64,000 nt of DNA from Cohnella fermenti (GCF_004801405.1 NZ_SSOB01000014.1:1-64000); one strand, 5' to 3'. Shown: positions 1 to 8,240, counted from the stretch's first letter. Notes: generated by a model not told the origin, from the letters alone. Program-made: numbers and translations.

Positions 1-70
1 GCTACGGCTGCACCGCACGACTTCGTCATGCTGCCTGCAACCTAGCGTGCCGACGACTTCGTCGCGGCGG

Positions 71-186
71 TTTGGTGATGATGGCAGAGGGGTTCCACGC
101 GTACCCATCTCGAACACGACCGTTAAGCCCTCTAACGCCGATGGTACTTGGACCGCAGGGTCCTGGGAGAGTAGGAAGTTGCCAAG
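71..186 (+). rRNA. rrf: 5S ribosomal RNA
   Basis: The sequence reads through the conserved landmarks of Bacillales 5S rRNA: GGTGATGATGGCAGAGGGG, then CACGCGTACCCATCTCGAACACGA, the CCGTTAAGCCCTC block and GATGGTACTTGGACCG, ending in GGGAGAGTAGGAAGTTGCC (landmarks split here for length). It is followed after about 15 bases by an intrinsic terminator, so it closes an rRNA operon whose 16S and 23S genes would lie left of the window. Bases 1-70 are probably 23S-5S spacer; they hold two small hairpins built on GAC-TTC-GTC. Exact ends are by comparison with the family and may be off by a few bases. Confidence 0.95.
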
Positions 187-200
187 CTAAAGAGCAGAAG

Positions 201-224
201 AAGCACCCTCGCGGGTGCTTTTTT
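201..224 (+). terminator. rRNA operon terminator
   Basis: AAGCACCC, loop TCGC, GGGTGCTT, then a run of T: a perfect 8-bp stem 15 bases after 5S rRNA. Confidence 0.93.
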
Positions 225-440
225 GCATACTCGGGCGTTTTGTATCCTCGGGCAGTGTGATCCGGGTTCTCGGAGGGCCATTAGAGGGACGTTAGAGGGA
301 CGTTAGCTGCTTGGAGAATGTGTTTGTTGGAAACTCGATGTGTGTTGTATTGGCTAGTTAAAGGTGTTGTGGATGCGCGTTGCCTGAGATGGGGAGGAAG
401 GAACGATGTGTGAGAGGTCGGGATATCGCTCGTTGCCCGA

Positions 441-621
441 ATTTTATGCGAAATTTCACATTGGCGCGGCGCGATAACGGGGGACTTGGACGATTTTATG
501 CGATAAATCGCATTCATGGGGGCGGTTTCGTTCCGACGGGGTCGCATATATGCTAAAAATCATATAAAACGCCGAGATTGCGGCTCATTCAAACTAATGA
601 ATGTGAAAAACCGCATAAAAT
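441..621 (+). repeat. Dispersed ~180 bp repeat, copy 1 (nested inverted arms)
   Basis: First and most diverged of three related intergenic copies (others at 34321-34499 and 46086-46262). The outer arms (442-462 and 600-620) are inverted repeats of about 21 bp matching at about 19 positions. The inner arms (493-518 and 543-569) are a weaker inverted pair. Between the left arms is the core GCGATAACGGG, shared with both other copies. Each arm is itself an imperfect palindrome of the type TATGCG-A/T-CGCATA. The element has no credible coding frame. It could be a MITE-like element, a folded RNA or a cluster of protein sites; nothing here decides which. Confidence 0.8.
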
Positions 622-710
622 CGCAAAAGCCGGTTAGGCGTTTTTCTTGCGTTCTGTTGCGCGCGATGCTCCCCTTGCCTGATCTGCGCGTGCCGGACCA
701 CGATGAGGCA

Positions 711-899
711 GAATGTTGCGATACAACAACATTTGGCCCGCCAAACAGCTCCATTCCGGCGAAATGATGCCAAAAGTCAACATTACCAACGATTTCTCCG
801 AAAAAAGAGGGAATTCGGCCCAAAATGTTGACTATCCGCATCATTTTTTACGTTAGAGGGTGTTATTCCGTAAAAATGTTGCTAATCCGCAACAATTTG
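711..899. repeat. Cluster of short ATGTTG hairpins
   Basis: In the gap between the 5S rRNA gene and the LacI regulator there are related small dyads. AATGTTG-cgatacaa-CAACATT lies at 712-733. AAAATGTTGACTATCCGCAT lies at 822-841. AAAATGTTGCTAATCCGCAA lies at 873-892. The last two are near-identical 50 bp apart, and the third folds as GTTGC...GCAAC. Function is unknown. The rest of 230-985 shows no gene; a small tandem GTTAGAGGGAC duplication sits near 282-305. Confidence 0.6.
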
Positions 900-984
900 C
901 TGGCTGCCTTCGCCAGAGGAGCTGCAAACGTGCATCTGATTGCCCGTCTGGTACCCCAGAAGAGGCCAACTTGACGGTGCCAAG

Positions 985-1020
985 TTGACATTTGGTAAAT
1001 TAAGAAGTAAAGTATTTACC
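985..1020 (+). promoter_or_regulatory. Promoter and operator of the LacI regulator gene
   Basis: TTGACA (985-990), 17-base spacer, TAAAGT (1008-1013). The -10 element is covered by the near-palindrome GTAAAGTATTTAC (1007-1019). It resembles the perfect dyad in front of the galactanase operon (2160-2172), so the regulator probably represses its own gene. GGTAAAT at 994 and ATTTACC at 1014 form a wider dyad. Confidence 0.75.
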
Positions 1021-1045
1021 TAACCGGGGTATTGGGAGGATTCGA

Positions 1046-2035
1046 ATGGCTACCGTCAAGCAAATAGCTGAACTTCTGGGCATCTCTAATGCGACCGTGT
1101 CGCGGGTACTGAATCATGACCCCAAGATATCGGTAAGCGAACAAACGAGGGCCGCGATTTTTAAGACGGCCGACGAGATCGGCTATACGAAGAAGAAGGT
1201 CAATCCCAAAATCGATAATATCGCGTTGCTCTACTGGGTGGAGGAGGGCGAGGAACTCGATAATATTTTTAACGAATCGATTCTGAACGAGATTGTGAGC
1301 CAGGCGCAGAGCCGGAACATGAGCTTGGTTCGATACGATAAGCGAGACGGTATTGCGGCGGTTAAAGAGGATATGGCCGGGTTTATTGCGATCGGTTGGT
1401 TCGACATGGAGGAGATCGAGTGCCTCAAGCGAATAACGCGCAAGGGCGTGTTCATCAATACGCGGCCCGACGAGAGCTTGTTTGACAGCGTTCAGGCCAA
1501 TCAAGACTCGATGGTGAGACAAATCGTCGATTACTTCGTCGCGAAGGGCCACAAGAGCATCGGCTTCATCGGCGGCCCCGATTACGAGATGGTTACCCAT
1601 AAGCCCCTCATGGATGTTCGGGAGTGGTCCTTCCGCCAGACGATGGCCTATTACAATCTTCTTAGGGAAGAGCAGATCTTTATTGCGGATGGTTTTACCG
1701 TCAAGGAAGGATATCGCATCGGCGCCGACGCGATCAACAAGCTGCAGGATGCCATGCCGACCGCGTTCTGCGTGGCCAGCGACGCGCTTGCGATCGGCGC
1801 CCTGCAGGCGTTTAACGAGCGGCAATGGGAGATTCCGGGCCGGGTGTCCTTCTTCAGCATCAACGACATCGGCATCGCCCAGTATGTCTCCCCGCCGCTG
1901 ACGACCTTCCGCATCGATATCTCGATCATATGCAGCTCCGCCCTGGACCTGCTGATGGAACGCATCCTCAAGAACAGGACCACGACCAAGACTGTTTATA
2001 TCAACGGCACTCCGATCTTCAGGAGAAGCTGCTGA
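1046..2035 (+). CDS. ganR: LacI-family transcriptional regulator of galactan use
   Basis: A 329-residue LacI/GalR-type repressor. The N-terminus carries the helix-turn-helix (about residues 4-24, KQIAELLGISNATVSRVLN), followed by the hinge and a periplasmic-binding-protein-like sugar domain with GHKSIGFIGG and an ASDALAIGAL stretch. The start ATG follows GGGAGGA at 1032-1038. It lies directly upstream of, and in the same direction as, a GH53/ABC-transporter operon. Matching palindromes occur in its own promoter and in that of the operon. This supports a GanR-like role, with a galacto-oligosaccharide as probable inducer (inference). An intrinsic terminator separates it from the operon. Confidence 0.88.
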   Translation: MATVKQIAELLGISNATVSRVLNHDPKISVSEQTRAAIFKTADEIGYTKKKVNPKIDNIALLYWVEEGEELDNIFNESILNEIVSQAQSRNMSLVRYDKRDGIAAVKEDMAGFIAIGWFDMEEIECLKRITRKGVFINTRPDESLFDSVQANQDSMVRQIVDYFVAKGHKSIGFIGGPDYEMVTHKPLMDVREWSFRQTMAYYNLLREEQIFIADGFTVKEGYRIGADAINKLQDAMPTAFCVASDALAIGALQAFNERQWEIPGRVSFFSINDIGIAQYVSPPLTTFRIDISIICSSALDLLMERILKNRTTTKTVYINGTPIFRRSC

Positions 2036-2045
2036 CGGTGTCTGC

Positions 2046-2072
2046 GATCGCCAATCGGCGGTCGTTTTTTTT
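2046..2072 (+). terminator. Terminator after the LacI regulator
   Basis: GATCGCC, loop AATC, GGCGGTC (one G-U pair), then eight T residues, 10 bases after the regulator stop codon. Confidence 0.85.
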
Positions 2073-2100
2073 GCGCGGAAAAGAAAGGTGTCTCGCCAAC

Positions 2101-2114
2101 GGAAAACGGTTACA
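2101..2114 (+). promoter_or_regulatory. cre-like catabolite-repression site
   Basis: GGAAAACGGTTACA fits the CcpA consensus TGWAANCGNTNWCA at 13 of 14 positions. It lies 8 bases upstream of the -35 element of the galactanase operon. A near copy, AGAAAACGGTTGCA, overlaps the start of the second GH53 gene at 6520-6533. Confidence 0.6.
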
Positions 2115-2122
2115 AATTTTAA

Positions 2123-2196
2123 TTGACAGATGTGGGAGGGCGTGCTAAGATAACTGCAAGTAAATAATTTACCATAATTAAATAAATAATTTATTT
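2123..2196 (+). promoter_or_regulatory. Promoter and operators of the galactan operon
   Basis: TTGACA (2123-2128), 17-base spacer, TAAGAT (2146-2151). Two AT-rich palindromes lie downstream of the predicted start point: GTAAAT-A-ATTTAC (2160-2172) and AAATAAAT-A-ATTTATTT (2180-2196). Both are perfect, and the first matches the dyad in the regulator's own promoter. This is the arrangement expected for repression by the neighbouring LacI-type protein. Confidence 0.78.
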
Positions 2197-2210
2197 GAAA
2201 GGTGAAGTTG

Positions 2211-3284
2211 ATGACGTTTATCAAAGGCATGGACATATCCGTTCAGACAGAAATCGAGCAGCTAGGCGCCAAATATTATAATGGCGGAGAGGAAGGCGAT
2301 GCCGTTCATATCCTCGGAGATTACAACGTCAACCAAATCCGCTTGCGATTGTGGAACAACCCGTACGACGCCGACAACAAGCCCTACGGCGGAGGCACCA
2401 ACGATCTTCCGACGACGATTAAACTCGCGCAGAGAGCGGCGGAGAGAGGAATGGGCTTCTTGCTGGACTTGCATTACAGCGACTTCTGGGCCGATCCCGG
2501 CACTCAGGTCAAGCCGAAGGCGTGGCAGGACTTATCCGGCGAAGCGCTGGAGAGAGCCGTGTACCAGTATACCTTCGACACGTTAAAGGAGCTGGAGCGC
2601 AACGGAGTTCTGCCCGGCATGGTTCAGATCGGCAATGAGATCACGAACGGCTTGCTCTGGTCGGACGGGAGGTTCGAGAACGGCAAGGCGATGATCCGCT
2701 TGCTGGCGGCCGGCGTCGAGGCGGTCAGAGACTATAACCCGGCCATTCGCACCGTGATCCATCTGGACTGGGGCGGCGACAATGCGCTGTACCGAAGATG
2801 GTTCGACGAAGCGGCCGCCGCCGAGCTCGACTTCGATATTATCGGCCTATCCTATTATCCGTTCTGGCACGGTACGCTGGAGCAGCTCACCGATAACATG
2901 AACGATATCTCTTCCCGCTACGGCAAGGATGTGCTTATCGCGGAGACGGCATTCCCCTTCACGATAGAGCAGATCGAGAGCGAAGTGATGATCTTCACCG
3001 AAGAGCATGCGGCCTCGGTGCCGTACGCCATCGACGCGCAGGGGCAGAGCCAATTCCTGCTGGATCTGATGAACGCCATTCGCTCCGTCGAGAACAACAG
3101 AGGCATCGGCTTCTTCTACTGGGAACCCACCTGGCTCAATATCCGTCAGGCAAGGTGGGCCACGGAGGAGGGGAAGAAGTACTTGAGCAATGACGGCATC
3201 TCCGCGAATGTATGGGCCAACCTTGCTTTGTTCGATTTTCGCGGCAACGCTCTTCCCGCTCTCCAGGCGATAAGGGACTTCTGA
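2211..3284 (+). CDS. Cytoplasmic GH53 endo-beta-1,4-galactanase
   Basis: A 357-residue glycoside hydrolase family 53 protein, predicted to cut beta-1,4-galactan or galacto-oligosaccharides. The family acid/base glutamate is in QIGNEITNG (about E143) and the nucleophile in LIAETAFPF (about E245). FIKGMDIS at the N-terminus and YWEPTWLN near the end are also family features. No signal peptide is present, so it should act inside the cell on imported oligosaccharides. The ATG at 2211 is preferred over GTG 2202 because that GTG lies inside the ribosome binding site AAAGGTGA. It is the first gene of the operon and a paralogue of the secreted enzyme at 6511. Confidence 0.9.
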   Translation: MTFIKGMDISVQTEIEQLGAKYYNGGEEGDAVHILGDYNVNQIRLRLWNNPYDADNKPYGGGTNDLPTTIKLAQRAAERGMGFLLDLHYSDFWADPGTQVKPKAWQDLSGEALERAVYQYTFDTLKELERNGVLPGMVQIGNEITNGLLWSDGRFENGKAMIRLLAAGVEAVRDYNPAIRTVIHLDWGGDNALYRRWFDEAAAAELDFDIIGLSYYPFWHGTLEQLTDNMNDISSRYGKDVLIAETAFPFTIEQIESEVMIFTEEHAASVPYAIDAQGQSQFLLDLMNAIRSVENNRGIGFFYWEPTWLNIRQARWATEEGKKYLSNDGISANVWANLALFDFRGNALPALQAIRDF

Positions 3285-3336
3285 TTCGGTCCGGGCCGGG
3301 AACCAAGGAAGGCAATTCATAAAAGGGGGAACGACA

Positions 3337-4599
3337 ATGAGAAAAGGATTCCAGGTAATGCTTGCGTCGGTAATGAGTTTGGTTGTTCTGTCCGGATGCG
3401 GCGGCAATTCCGCGAATTCGGAATCGACGCCTTCGTCGGGGACGAAGCCCGCCGGGGCGACAGAGGGGGCGAGCGCTTCCGCCAAGACGAGCGAATCCAT
3501 CACGTTATGGACCAACTTCCAGGTGGAGGCGGAATTGCTGCAGAAGTACGCGGACAAGTGGTCGGAGGAGACGGGCAACAAGGCGACGGTCGTCCAGACG
3601 AGCATCGAGCTTCAGCAGTTCGCCCAGGCGGCGAACAGCGCCGGCGGTCCCGACGGCATCTTCGGCATCGCCAACGATCAGCTCGCCAGCTTCGTCACCG
3701 CCAATCTCGCGGAGGAAGTGCCTGCCGACTTCTACAATGACAGCGATTATGTCAGTGCGGCCGTTCAAGCCAGCTATGTGGACGGCAAGCGGTACGGGGT
3801 TCCGATCGCGGTGGAGACGGTCACGCTGTTCTACAATACCGACAAGGTATCCGCGCCTCCGACGACCTGGGACGAATTGCTCGCGACCGCCAAGACAAGC
3901 GGCGGCGTCAAGTTCGACGCGACAAGCATCTACTACGATCTGGGCTTCGTCAGAGCGTTCGACAGCTACATCTTCAAGTGGGCGGACAACGCCTACGACA
4001 TCGAGGACATCGGGCTTGGCAACGACGGCGCGGTTCAGGCTTACGGCTACATCAAGAAGATGGTTGACGAAGGCTTCATCTCGTCCGACATCACCTTCGA
4101 TATCGCCAGAAGCGCGTTCGAGAACGGGGAGACGGCCTACTACATCGGCGGTCCTTGGGACGTGGACGCCTTCGCTTCCGCAGGCGTGAACTTCGCGGTC
4201 GTTCCAATGCCGACGCTGAACGGGAAGCCGTTCGTCACTCCGGTAGGAACGCAGGTCGGCTTCGTCAGCTCCAAGTCGACGCACAAGGACGCGGTATGGG
4301 ACTTCTACCGATACCTGATCGACGAGGCCTCCGCAGAGCTGTATCAAGTGGGCGCCCGCATTCCGGCCAAGTTAAGCGTCCAGCAGCAGATCGAGATGGA
4401 TGCCACAACGCAAGCGTTTATGCAGCAGATTGCCAGCGGAGAACCGCTTCCGTCCGTTCCGGAGCTGGGGCAATTGTGGACTCCGTATACGGATAATATG
4501 CGCCTGCTGTTCCAGGGCAAGCTGTCGCCGGAGGAAGCCGCCAAGTATATCGATTCGCAATTCAAGGAAGCCATCGAGCTGATGCATTCCGGTTCGTAG
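3337..4599 (+). CDS. ganS: Galacto-oligosaccharide-binding lipoprotein (MalE type)
   Basis: A 420-residue extracellular solute-binding protein of ABC family 1. The lipobox VVLSGC places the lipid-anchored cysteine at residue 21, followed by a Ser/Gly/Ala/Thr-rich tether. The body is a MalE/CycB-type two-lobed binding protein (SITLWTNFQVEAELLQKYAD; YYIGGPWDVDAF; VTPVGTQVGFVSSKSTHKDA). It follows the cytoplasmic galactanase by 52 bases with GGGGGAA as ribosome binding site. Two matching permease genes follow. No ATPase gene is in the cluster, as is usual for this transporter type, which shares an MsmX-like ATPase. Specificity for galactan oligomers is inferred from the flanking GH53 genes. Confidence 0.85.
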   Translation: MRKGFQVMLASVMSLVVLSGCGGNSANSESTPSSGTKPAGATEGASASAKTSESITLWTNFQVEAELLQKYADKWSEETGNKATVVQTSIELQQFAQAANSAGGPDGIFGIANDQLASFVTANLAEEVPADFYNDSDYVSAAVQASYVDGKRYGVPIAVETVTLFYNTDKVSAPPTTWDELLATAKTSGGVKFDATSIYYDLGFVRAFDSYIFKWADNAYDIEDIGLGNDGAVQAYGYIKKMVDEGFISSDITFDIARSAFENGETAYYIGGPWDVDAFASAGVNFAVVPMPTLNGKPFVTPVGTQVGFVSSKSTHKDAVWDFYRYLIDEASAELYQVGARIPAKLSVQQQIEMDATTQAFMQQIASGEPLPSVPELGQLWTPYTDNMRLLFQGKLSPEEAAKYIDSQFKEAIELMHSGS

Positions 4600-4623
4600 G
4601 CAAGCGCGTCAGGAGACAGCCGA

Positions 4624-5529
4624 ATGAGAAAAGCGAAGAGCAACCTAACTGCGTATGCGTATTTATCGCCGGCGATGATATCGATTTTTGTACTGACCTT
4701 TCTGCCGGTCGCCTACACCGTCTTTATCTCTTTTACCAACTATAACATGTACCATCTGGACTCCTACGACCTCGTCGGCTGGAAAAATTACGAGACACTG
4801 CTAAGCGGCACGATCAAGAATGTGTTCTTCTCCGTATTGGGCTGGACGGTCGCCTTCGCGCTTCTCAGCACCGCCCTGTCCTATGCGGTGGGCATGGGGC
4901 TGGCCGTGCTGCTGAACAATCCGCTCATGAAGGAAGCCCGGATTTACCGCTCCATTCTCATAATTCCCTGGGCGCTGCCGGCGACCATCGCCATTCTGTC
5001 CTGGCAGGGCCTTCTGAATGAGCAATACGGCGGCATCAACCACCTGCTGGAGGCGTTCGGCATCCCTGCTGTTCCTTGGCTGACCGACGTCTTCTGGGCA
5101 AGGGCGGGCATTATTCTTGTCAATGTCTGGCTTGGCTTCCCCTACATGCTGAACGTGTGCATGGGAGGGCTGCAGTCCATCTCGCCGACCTTCTACGAGG
5201 TGGCCAATGTGGAGGGCGCATCCAAGTGGTACGCCTTCCGCCGAATTACGATGCCGCTTATGTTCAAGGTGAGCGTTCCGCTGGTCGTCGCTTCGTTCGC
5301 GGCCAACTTCAATAACTTCGGCAATATCTACATGATCACCCAGGGCGGGCCGGCCAAGGTCAATTCCCAATTCGCCGGCAGCACGGACATTCTGGCCAGC
5401 ATGGTCTATAAGATGACAACCTGGTCGAACCGCTACGATCTGGCGGCGACGCTCAGCATCTTTATCTTCATCATTGTCGGAGTGCTGACCCTTGTGAATC
5501 TCAGGCTCTCCGGGGCATTCAAGGAGTAG
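4624..5529 (+). CDS. ganP: Sugar ABC transporter permease, MalF type
   Basis: A 301-residue inner-membrane permease with six predicted membrane segments, beginning near residue 15 (LSPAMISIFVLTFLPVAYTV). The EAA loop that contacts the ATPase is visible as YEVANVEGASKWYAFRRITM (about residues 195-214). Together with the next gene it should form the transmembrane channel of the galacto-oligosaccharide importer. The start follows AGGAGAC, 24 bases after the binding-protein stop. It is shorter than the GanP of Bacillus subtilis, which has a longer N-terminal region; many Paenibacillus homologues are of this compact form. Confidence 0.86.
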   Translation: MRKAKSNLTAYAYLSPAMISIFVLTFLPVAYTVFISFTNYNMYHLDSYDLVGWKNYETLLSGTIKNVFFSVLGWTVAFALLSTALSYAVGMGLAVLLNNPLMKEARIYRSILIIPWALPATIAILSWQGLLNEQYGGINHLLEAFGIPAVPWLTDVFWARAGIILVNVWLGFPYMLNVCMGGLQSISPTFYEVANVEGASKWYAFRRITMPLMFKVSVPLVVASFAANFNNFGNIYMITQGGPAKVNSQFAGSTDILASMVYKMTTWSNRYDLAATLSIFIFIIVGVLTLVNLRLSGAFKE

Positions 5530-5573
5530 AGCGGCATGGGGAAAATCGGATTACGAAACGGGAGGGCGGCACG

Positions 5574-6401
5574 ATGAAGGGGAAGCAACGGACGGGCCTA
5601 TGGATAAGTCGGCTGGTGATCTGGATCGCCATCTTCTGCACGCTGTTTCCGGCTTATTGGATATTCATGGCGTCTTTCTCCGCCGGACAGAGCTTCTTCA
5701 GCGCCACGCTGTTCCCCAAAGCTCTGACGGCACACAATTACGAGCGATTGATCTCGGAGACCGACTTTATGCGATGGGTGGGCAATTCCCTCAAGATCTG
5801 TCTGTGGGTGTCGGTGATCCAACTGTTCCTGACCAGCACATCGGCTTACGCCTTCTCGCGGCTGCGTTTTCCCGGCAGGAAGAACGGGCTGATGGCCTTG
5901 CTTGTGCTTCAGGTATTCCCCAGCAGCATGGCTGTGTCCGGCTTCTATATTCTCATCTACCGGTTCGGCCTGTCGGACAGCGTGTACGCGCTTATCCTGG
6001 TGCTGGCGGGAGGGAGCGCCTTCAATATCTGGCTGCTCAAAGCCTATATCGATACGATTCCGAAGGAGCTCGACGAGGCGGCCTTCGTGTCCGGCGCCGG
6101 ACACGGGGTTGTGTTCACCCGAATCATTCTGCCGCTGGCGCGGCCTCAGCTTGCGGTCATCTTCGTCTTCTCGTTCATTGCGACATATAGCGAGTACGTC
6201 ATCTCGTCCGTGTTCTTGAACAAGCCGGAGAATCACACGCTGGCACTCGGCCTGCAGACCTTCATCACGAATCAGTTCGCGGCGAACTGGACGCTGTTCG
6301 CGGCCGCCGCGGTGCTGTCGTCCTTGCCGATCATGGTCATGTTTATGTTTATGCAGCGATTCATTCAGAACGGTCTGGCCGCAACCGGAGTCAAGGGCTG
6401 A
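5574..6401 (+). CDS. ganQ: Sugar ABC transporter permease, MalG type
   Basis: A 275-residue permease with six predicted membrane segments. The EAA motif reads DEAAFVSGAGHGVVFTRIIL (about residues 165-184), and the C-terminus (FMQRFIQNGLAATGVKG) is the conserved MalG tail. It pairs with the MalF-type permease 44 bases upstream. The ribosome binding site is GGGAGG. The 109 bases after it carry AAGGAGGTGATC, which resembles the 3' end of 16S rRNA, but no start codon sits at a useful distance. Confidence 0.87.
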   Translation: MKGKQRTGLWISRLVIWIAIFCTLFPAYWIFMASFSAGQSFFSATLFPKALTAHNYERLISETDFMRWVGNSLKICLWVSVIQLFLTSTSAYAFSRLRFPGRKNGLMALLVLQVFPSSMAVSGFYILIYRFGLSDSVYALILVLAGGSAFNIWLLKAYIDTIPKELDEAAFVSGAGHGVVFTRIILPLARPQLAVIFVFSFIATYSEYVISSVFLNKPENHTLALGLQTFITNQFAANWTLFAAAAVLSSLPIMVMFMFMQRFIQNGLAATGVKG

Positions 6402-6510
6402 CGACCGTTCATCCCGGAAGGAGGTGATCGTCCGACTCGATTGGAGTCTGCCGGCAGGTACGAGCGTATCAGAGGGCAAGCGGCATGAGACAGAATAAGA
6501 GGAGGTTTGT

Positions 6511-8166
6511 ATGATGTTAAGAAAACGGTTGCAAAAAACGGCGACGGCGGTGCTCGCCGCTGCCATTCTGCTCGGAGGGAGCGTAAACGCTCCGGCTCCC
6601 GCATCCGCGGAGGAGTATGACGATTTTATCCGCGGTGTCGACGTATCCATGCTGAGCATGGTGGAAGACCTCGGCGGGCAGTTCTACTCGGACAATGTCG
6701 AGGGCGATGCGCTTGAGATTCTCCACGACAACGGCGCCAACTATGTGAGACTGAAGCTGTGGGTGGACCCCTACGATGCGAACGGCAATCCCTACGGCGG
6801 GGGCACCAACGACTTCGAGACGACGCTGGCTCTGGCCAAACGAGCCGATGCGCTCGGAATGGGAATTCTGATCAACTTCCATCTGAGCGACTGGTGGACG
6901 GACCCGGCCAAGCAGATCAAGCCGAAGGCCTGGGTCGGCCTGTCCTTCTCCAGCTTGAAGACGACGTTGTACAATTATATGAAGAATACGCTCGACGACT
7001 TCGCGGACGAGGGCATCATTCCCGATATGATCCAGGTGGGCAATGAGATCCCTACGGGAATTCTGCATACCGACGGCAAGGTAGGGGACGGCAACGACGA
7101 CTTCTCCGACCTGGCCGAACTGCTCGGAAGCGCCATCGACGGCGTGAGGGATTCGGCGGCTTCCAATGCCAAGATCATCCTCCATCTCGACCACGGCGGC
7201 GACAACGGACTCTACCTCTGGTGGTTCGGCAACCTGCTCGCCGCCGATGCGACTCTGGACTTCGACATTATCGGTCTCTCCTTCTATCCGATGTGGCACG
7301 GAACGATGTCCGATCTGCAATACAATCTCAACGATATCAGCAAGAGGTACGACAAGGACGTGCTGATCGTGGAGACCGCCTACGCCTACACCCTTGATGA
7401 CGGCGACGGAGCCGGCAATGTATTCATCAGCGGCGACGAGAACATCGCGGGTTATCCTGCGACGCCTCAAGGCCAGTTCGACTTCATGAACGATCTGGAG
7501 TCCATCATCCTTAATGTCCCCGACAGCCGAGGGCTCGGTTATTTCTATTGGGAGCCGACCTGGCTGCCGGTGGAAGACGCGGTATGGGGGACGGCGGCCG
7601 GGGTGGCGTATGCCAACGACTCCGTAACGCCGACCAATACGTGGGATAACCTGACGCTGTTCGATTTTGACGGCAATGCTCTCTCCTCCATGAATCTCTT
7701 GAACGAGCCAACGCCGAACCTCTTGACCAATCCGAGCTTCGAAGCCGACGGTTACACGAATACCCCGTCCGGCTGGAATGTGTGGCTGCCGAGCGGTGTC
7801 TCGGCCACGACTGTCAAGACGGAGAGCAGCTACGCCTTCGACGGCGATTACAAGCTGACGTTCTGGAATTCGTCGAGCTACAGCGGCTCCATCTACAAGA
7901 CCTTCACCGGGCTTGAGAACGGAACGTATTCGTTCAGCGTATGGGCGATGACGAACGGGGATCAGACGACGCTGCAGCTCTATGCGAAAAACTACGGAGG
8001 CGCGGAGCTCAACACGACGATCGGCACGAGCGACATCAACTGGAACCTCTTCACCATCGACAATATCGTGGTGACCAACGGGACGTGCGAGATCGGCATC
8101 TATACGGTTGCCGGAGCGAATGATTGGCTGAACCTGGATAAGGCCATGTTCAGGAAGGTGGAGTAG
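6511..8166 (+). CDS. ganB: Secreted GH53 endo-beta-1,4-galactanase with C-terminal CBM
   Basis: A 551-residue exported enzyme. A signal peptide spans about residues 1-33, with cleavage likely at ASA|EE. The GH53 catalytic domain covers about residues 36-400, with the acid/base glutamate in QVGNEIPTG (about E179) and the nucleophile in LIVETAYAY (about E288). A C-terminal beta-sandwich (about 405-551, from NLLTNPSFEADGY to WLNLDKAMFRKVE) resembles the galactan-binding CBM61 / CBM4_9 modules found on such enzymes. It should depolymerise pectic galactan outside the cell and feed the adjacent importer. The ribosome binding site is AGGAGG. A cre-like sequence overlaps its first codons. A strong terminator follows. 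Confidence 0.92.
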   Translation: MMLRKRLQKTATAVLAAAILLGGSVNAPAPASAEEYDDFIRGVDVSMLSMVEDLGGQFYSDNVEGDALEILHDNGANYVRLKLWVDPYDANGNPYGGGTNDFETTLALAKRADALGMGILINFHLSDWWTDPAKQIKPKAWVGLSFSSLKTTLYNYMKNTLDDFADEGIIPDMIQVGNEIPTGILHTDGKVGDGNDDFSDLAELLGSAIDGVRDSAASNAKIILHLDHGGDNGLYLWWFGNLLAADATLDFDIIGLSFYPMWHGTMSDLQYNLNDISKRYDKDVLIVETAYAYTLDDGDGAGNVFISGDENIAGYPATPQGQFDFMNDLESIILNVPDSRGLGYFYWEPTWLPVEDAVWGTAAGVAYANDSVTPTNTWDNLTLFDFDGNALSSMNLLNEPTPNLLTNPSFEADGYTNTPSGWNVWLPSGVSATTVKTESSYAFDGDYKLTFWNSSSYSGSIYKTFTGLENGTYSFSVWAMTNGDQTTLQLYAKNYGGAELNTTIGTSDINWNLFTIDNIVVTNGTCEIGIYTVAGANDWLNLDKAMFRKVE

Positions 8167-8201
8167 CTCCTCTTCGGAGCAGCCGATTTGTACCCAAGCA
8201 A

Positions 8202-8240
8202 GGCCCGGGATACGGTTGATGCCGTATCTCGGGCTTTTTT
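8202..8240 (+). terminator. Terminator of the galactan operon
   Basis: GCCCGGGATACGG, loop TTGATG, CCGTATCTCGGGC, then six T residues. This 13-bp stem has one mismatch. Confidence 0.92.

Noticed and set aside
72..260. Open frame of 62 codons over the 5S rRNA gene
   Set aside because: It coincides with conserved 5S rRNA sequence and runs through the terminator; no ribosome binding site.
1016..2236. A 406-codon antisense frame opposite the LacI regulator
   Set aside because: It covers the regulator, its terminator and two promoters; the plus-strand helix-turn-helix protein is clear.
6416..6480. Possible leader peptide behind AAGGAGGTGATC, downstream of the MalG-type permease
   Set aside because: The only in-frame start (GTG) overlaps the ribosome binding sequence itself, and the 24-codon frame has no attenuator context.
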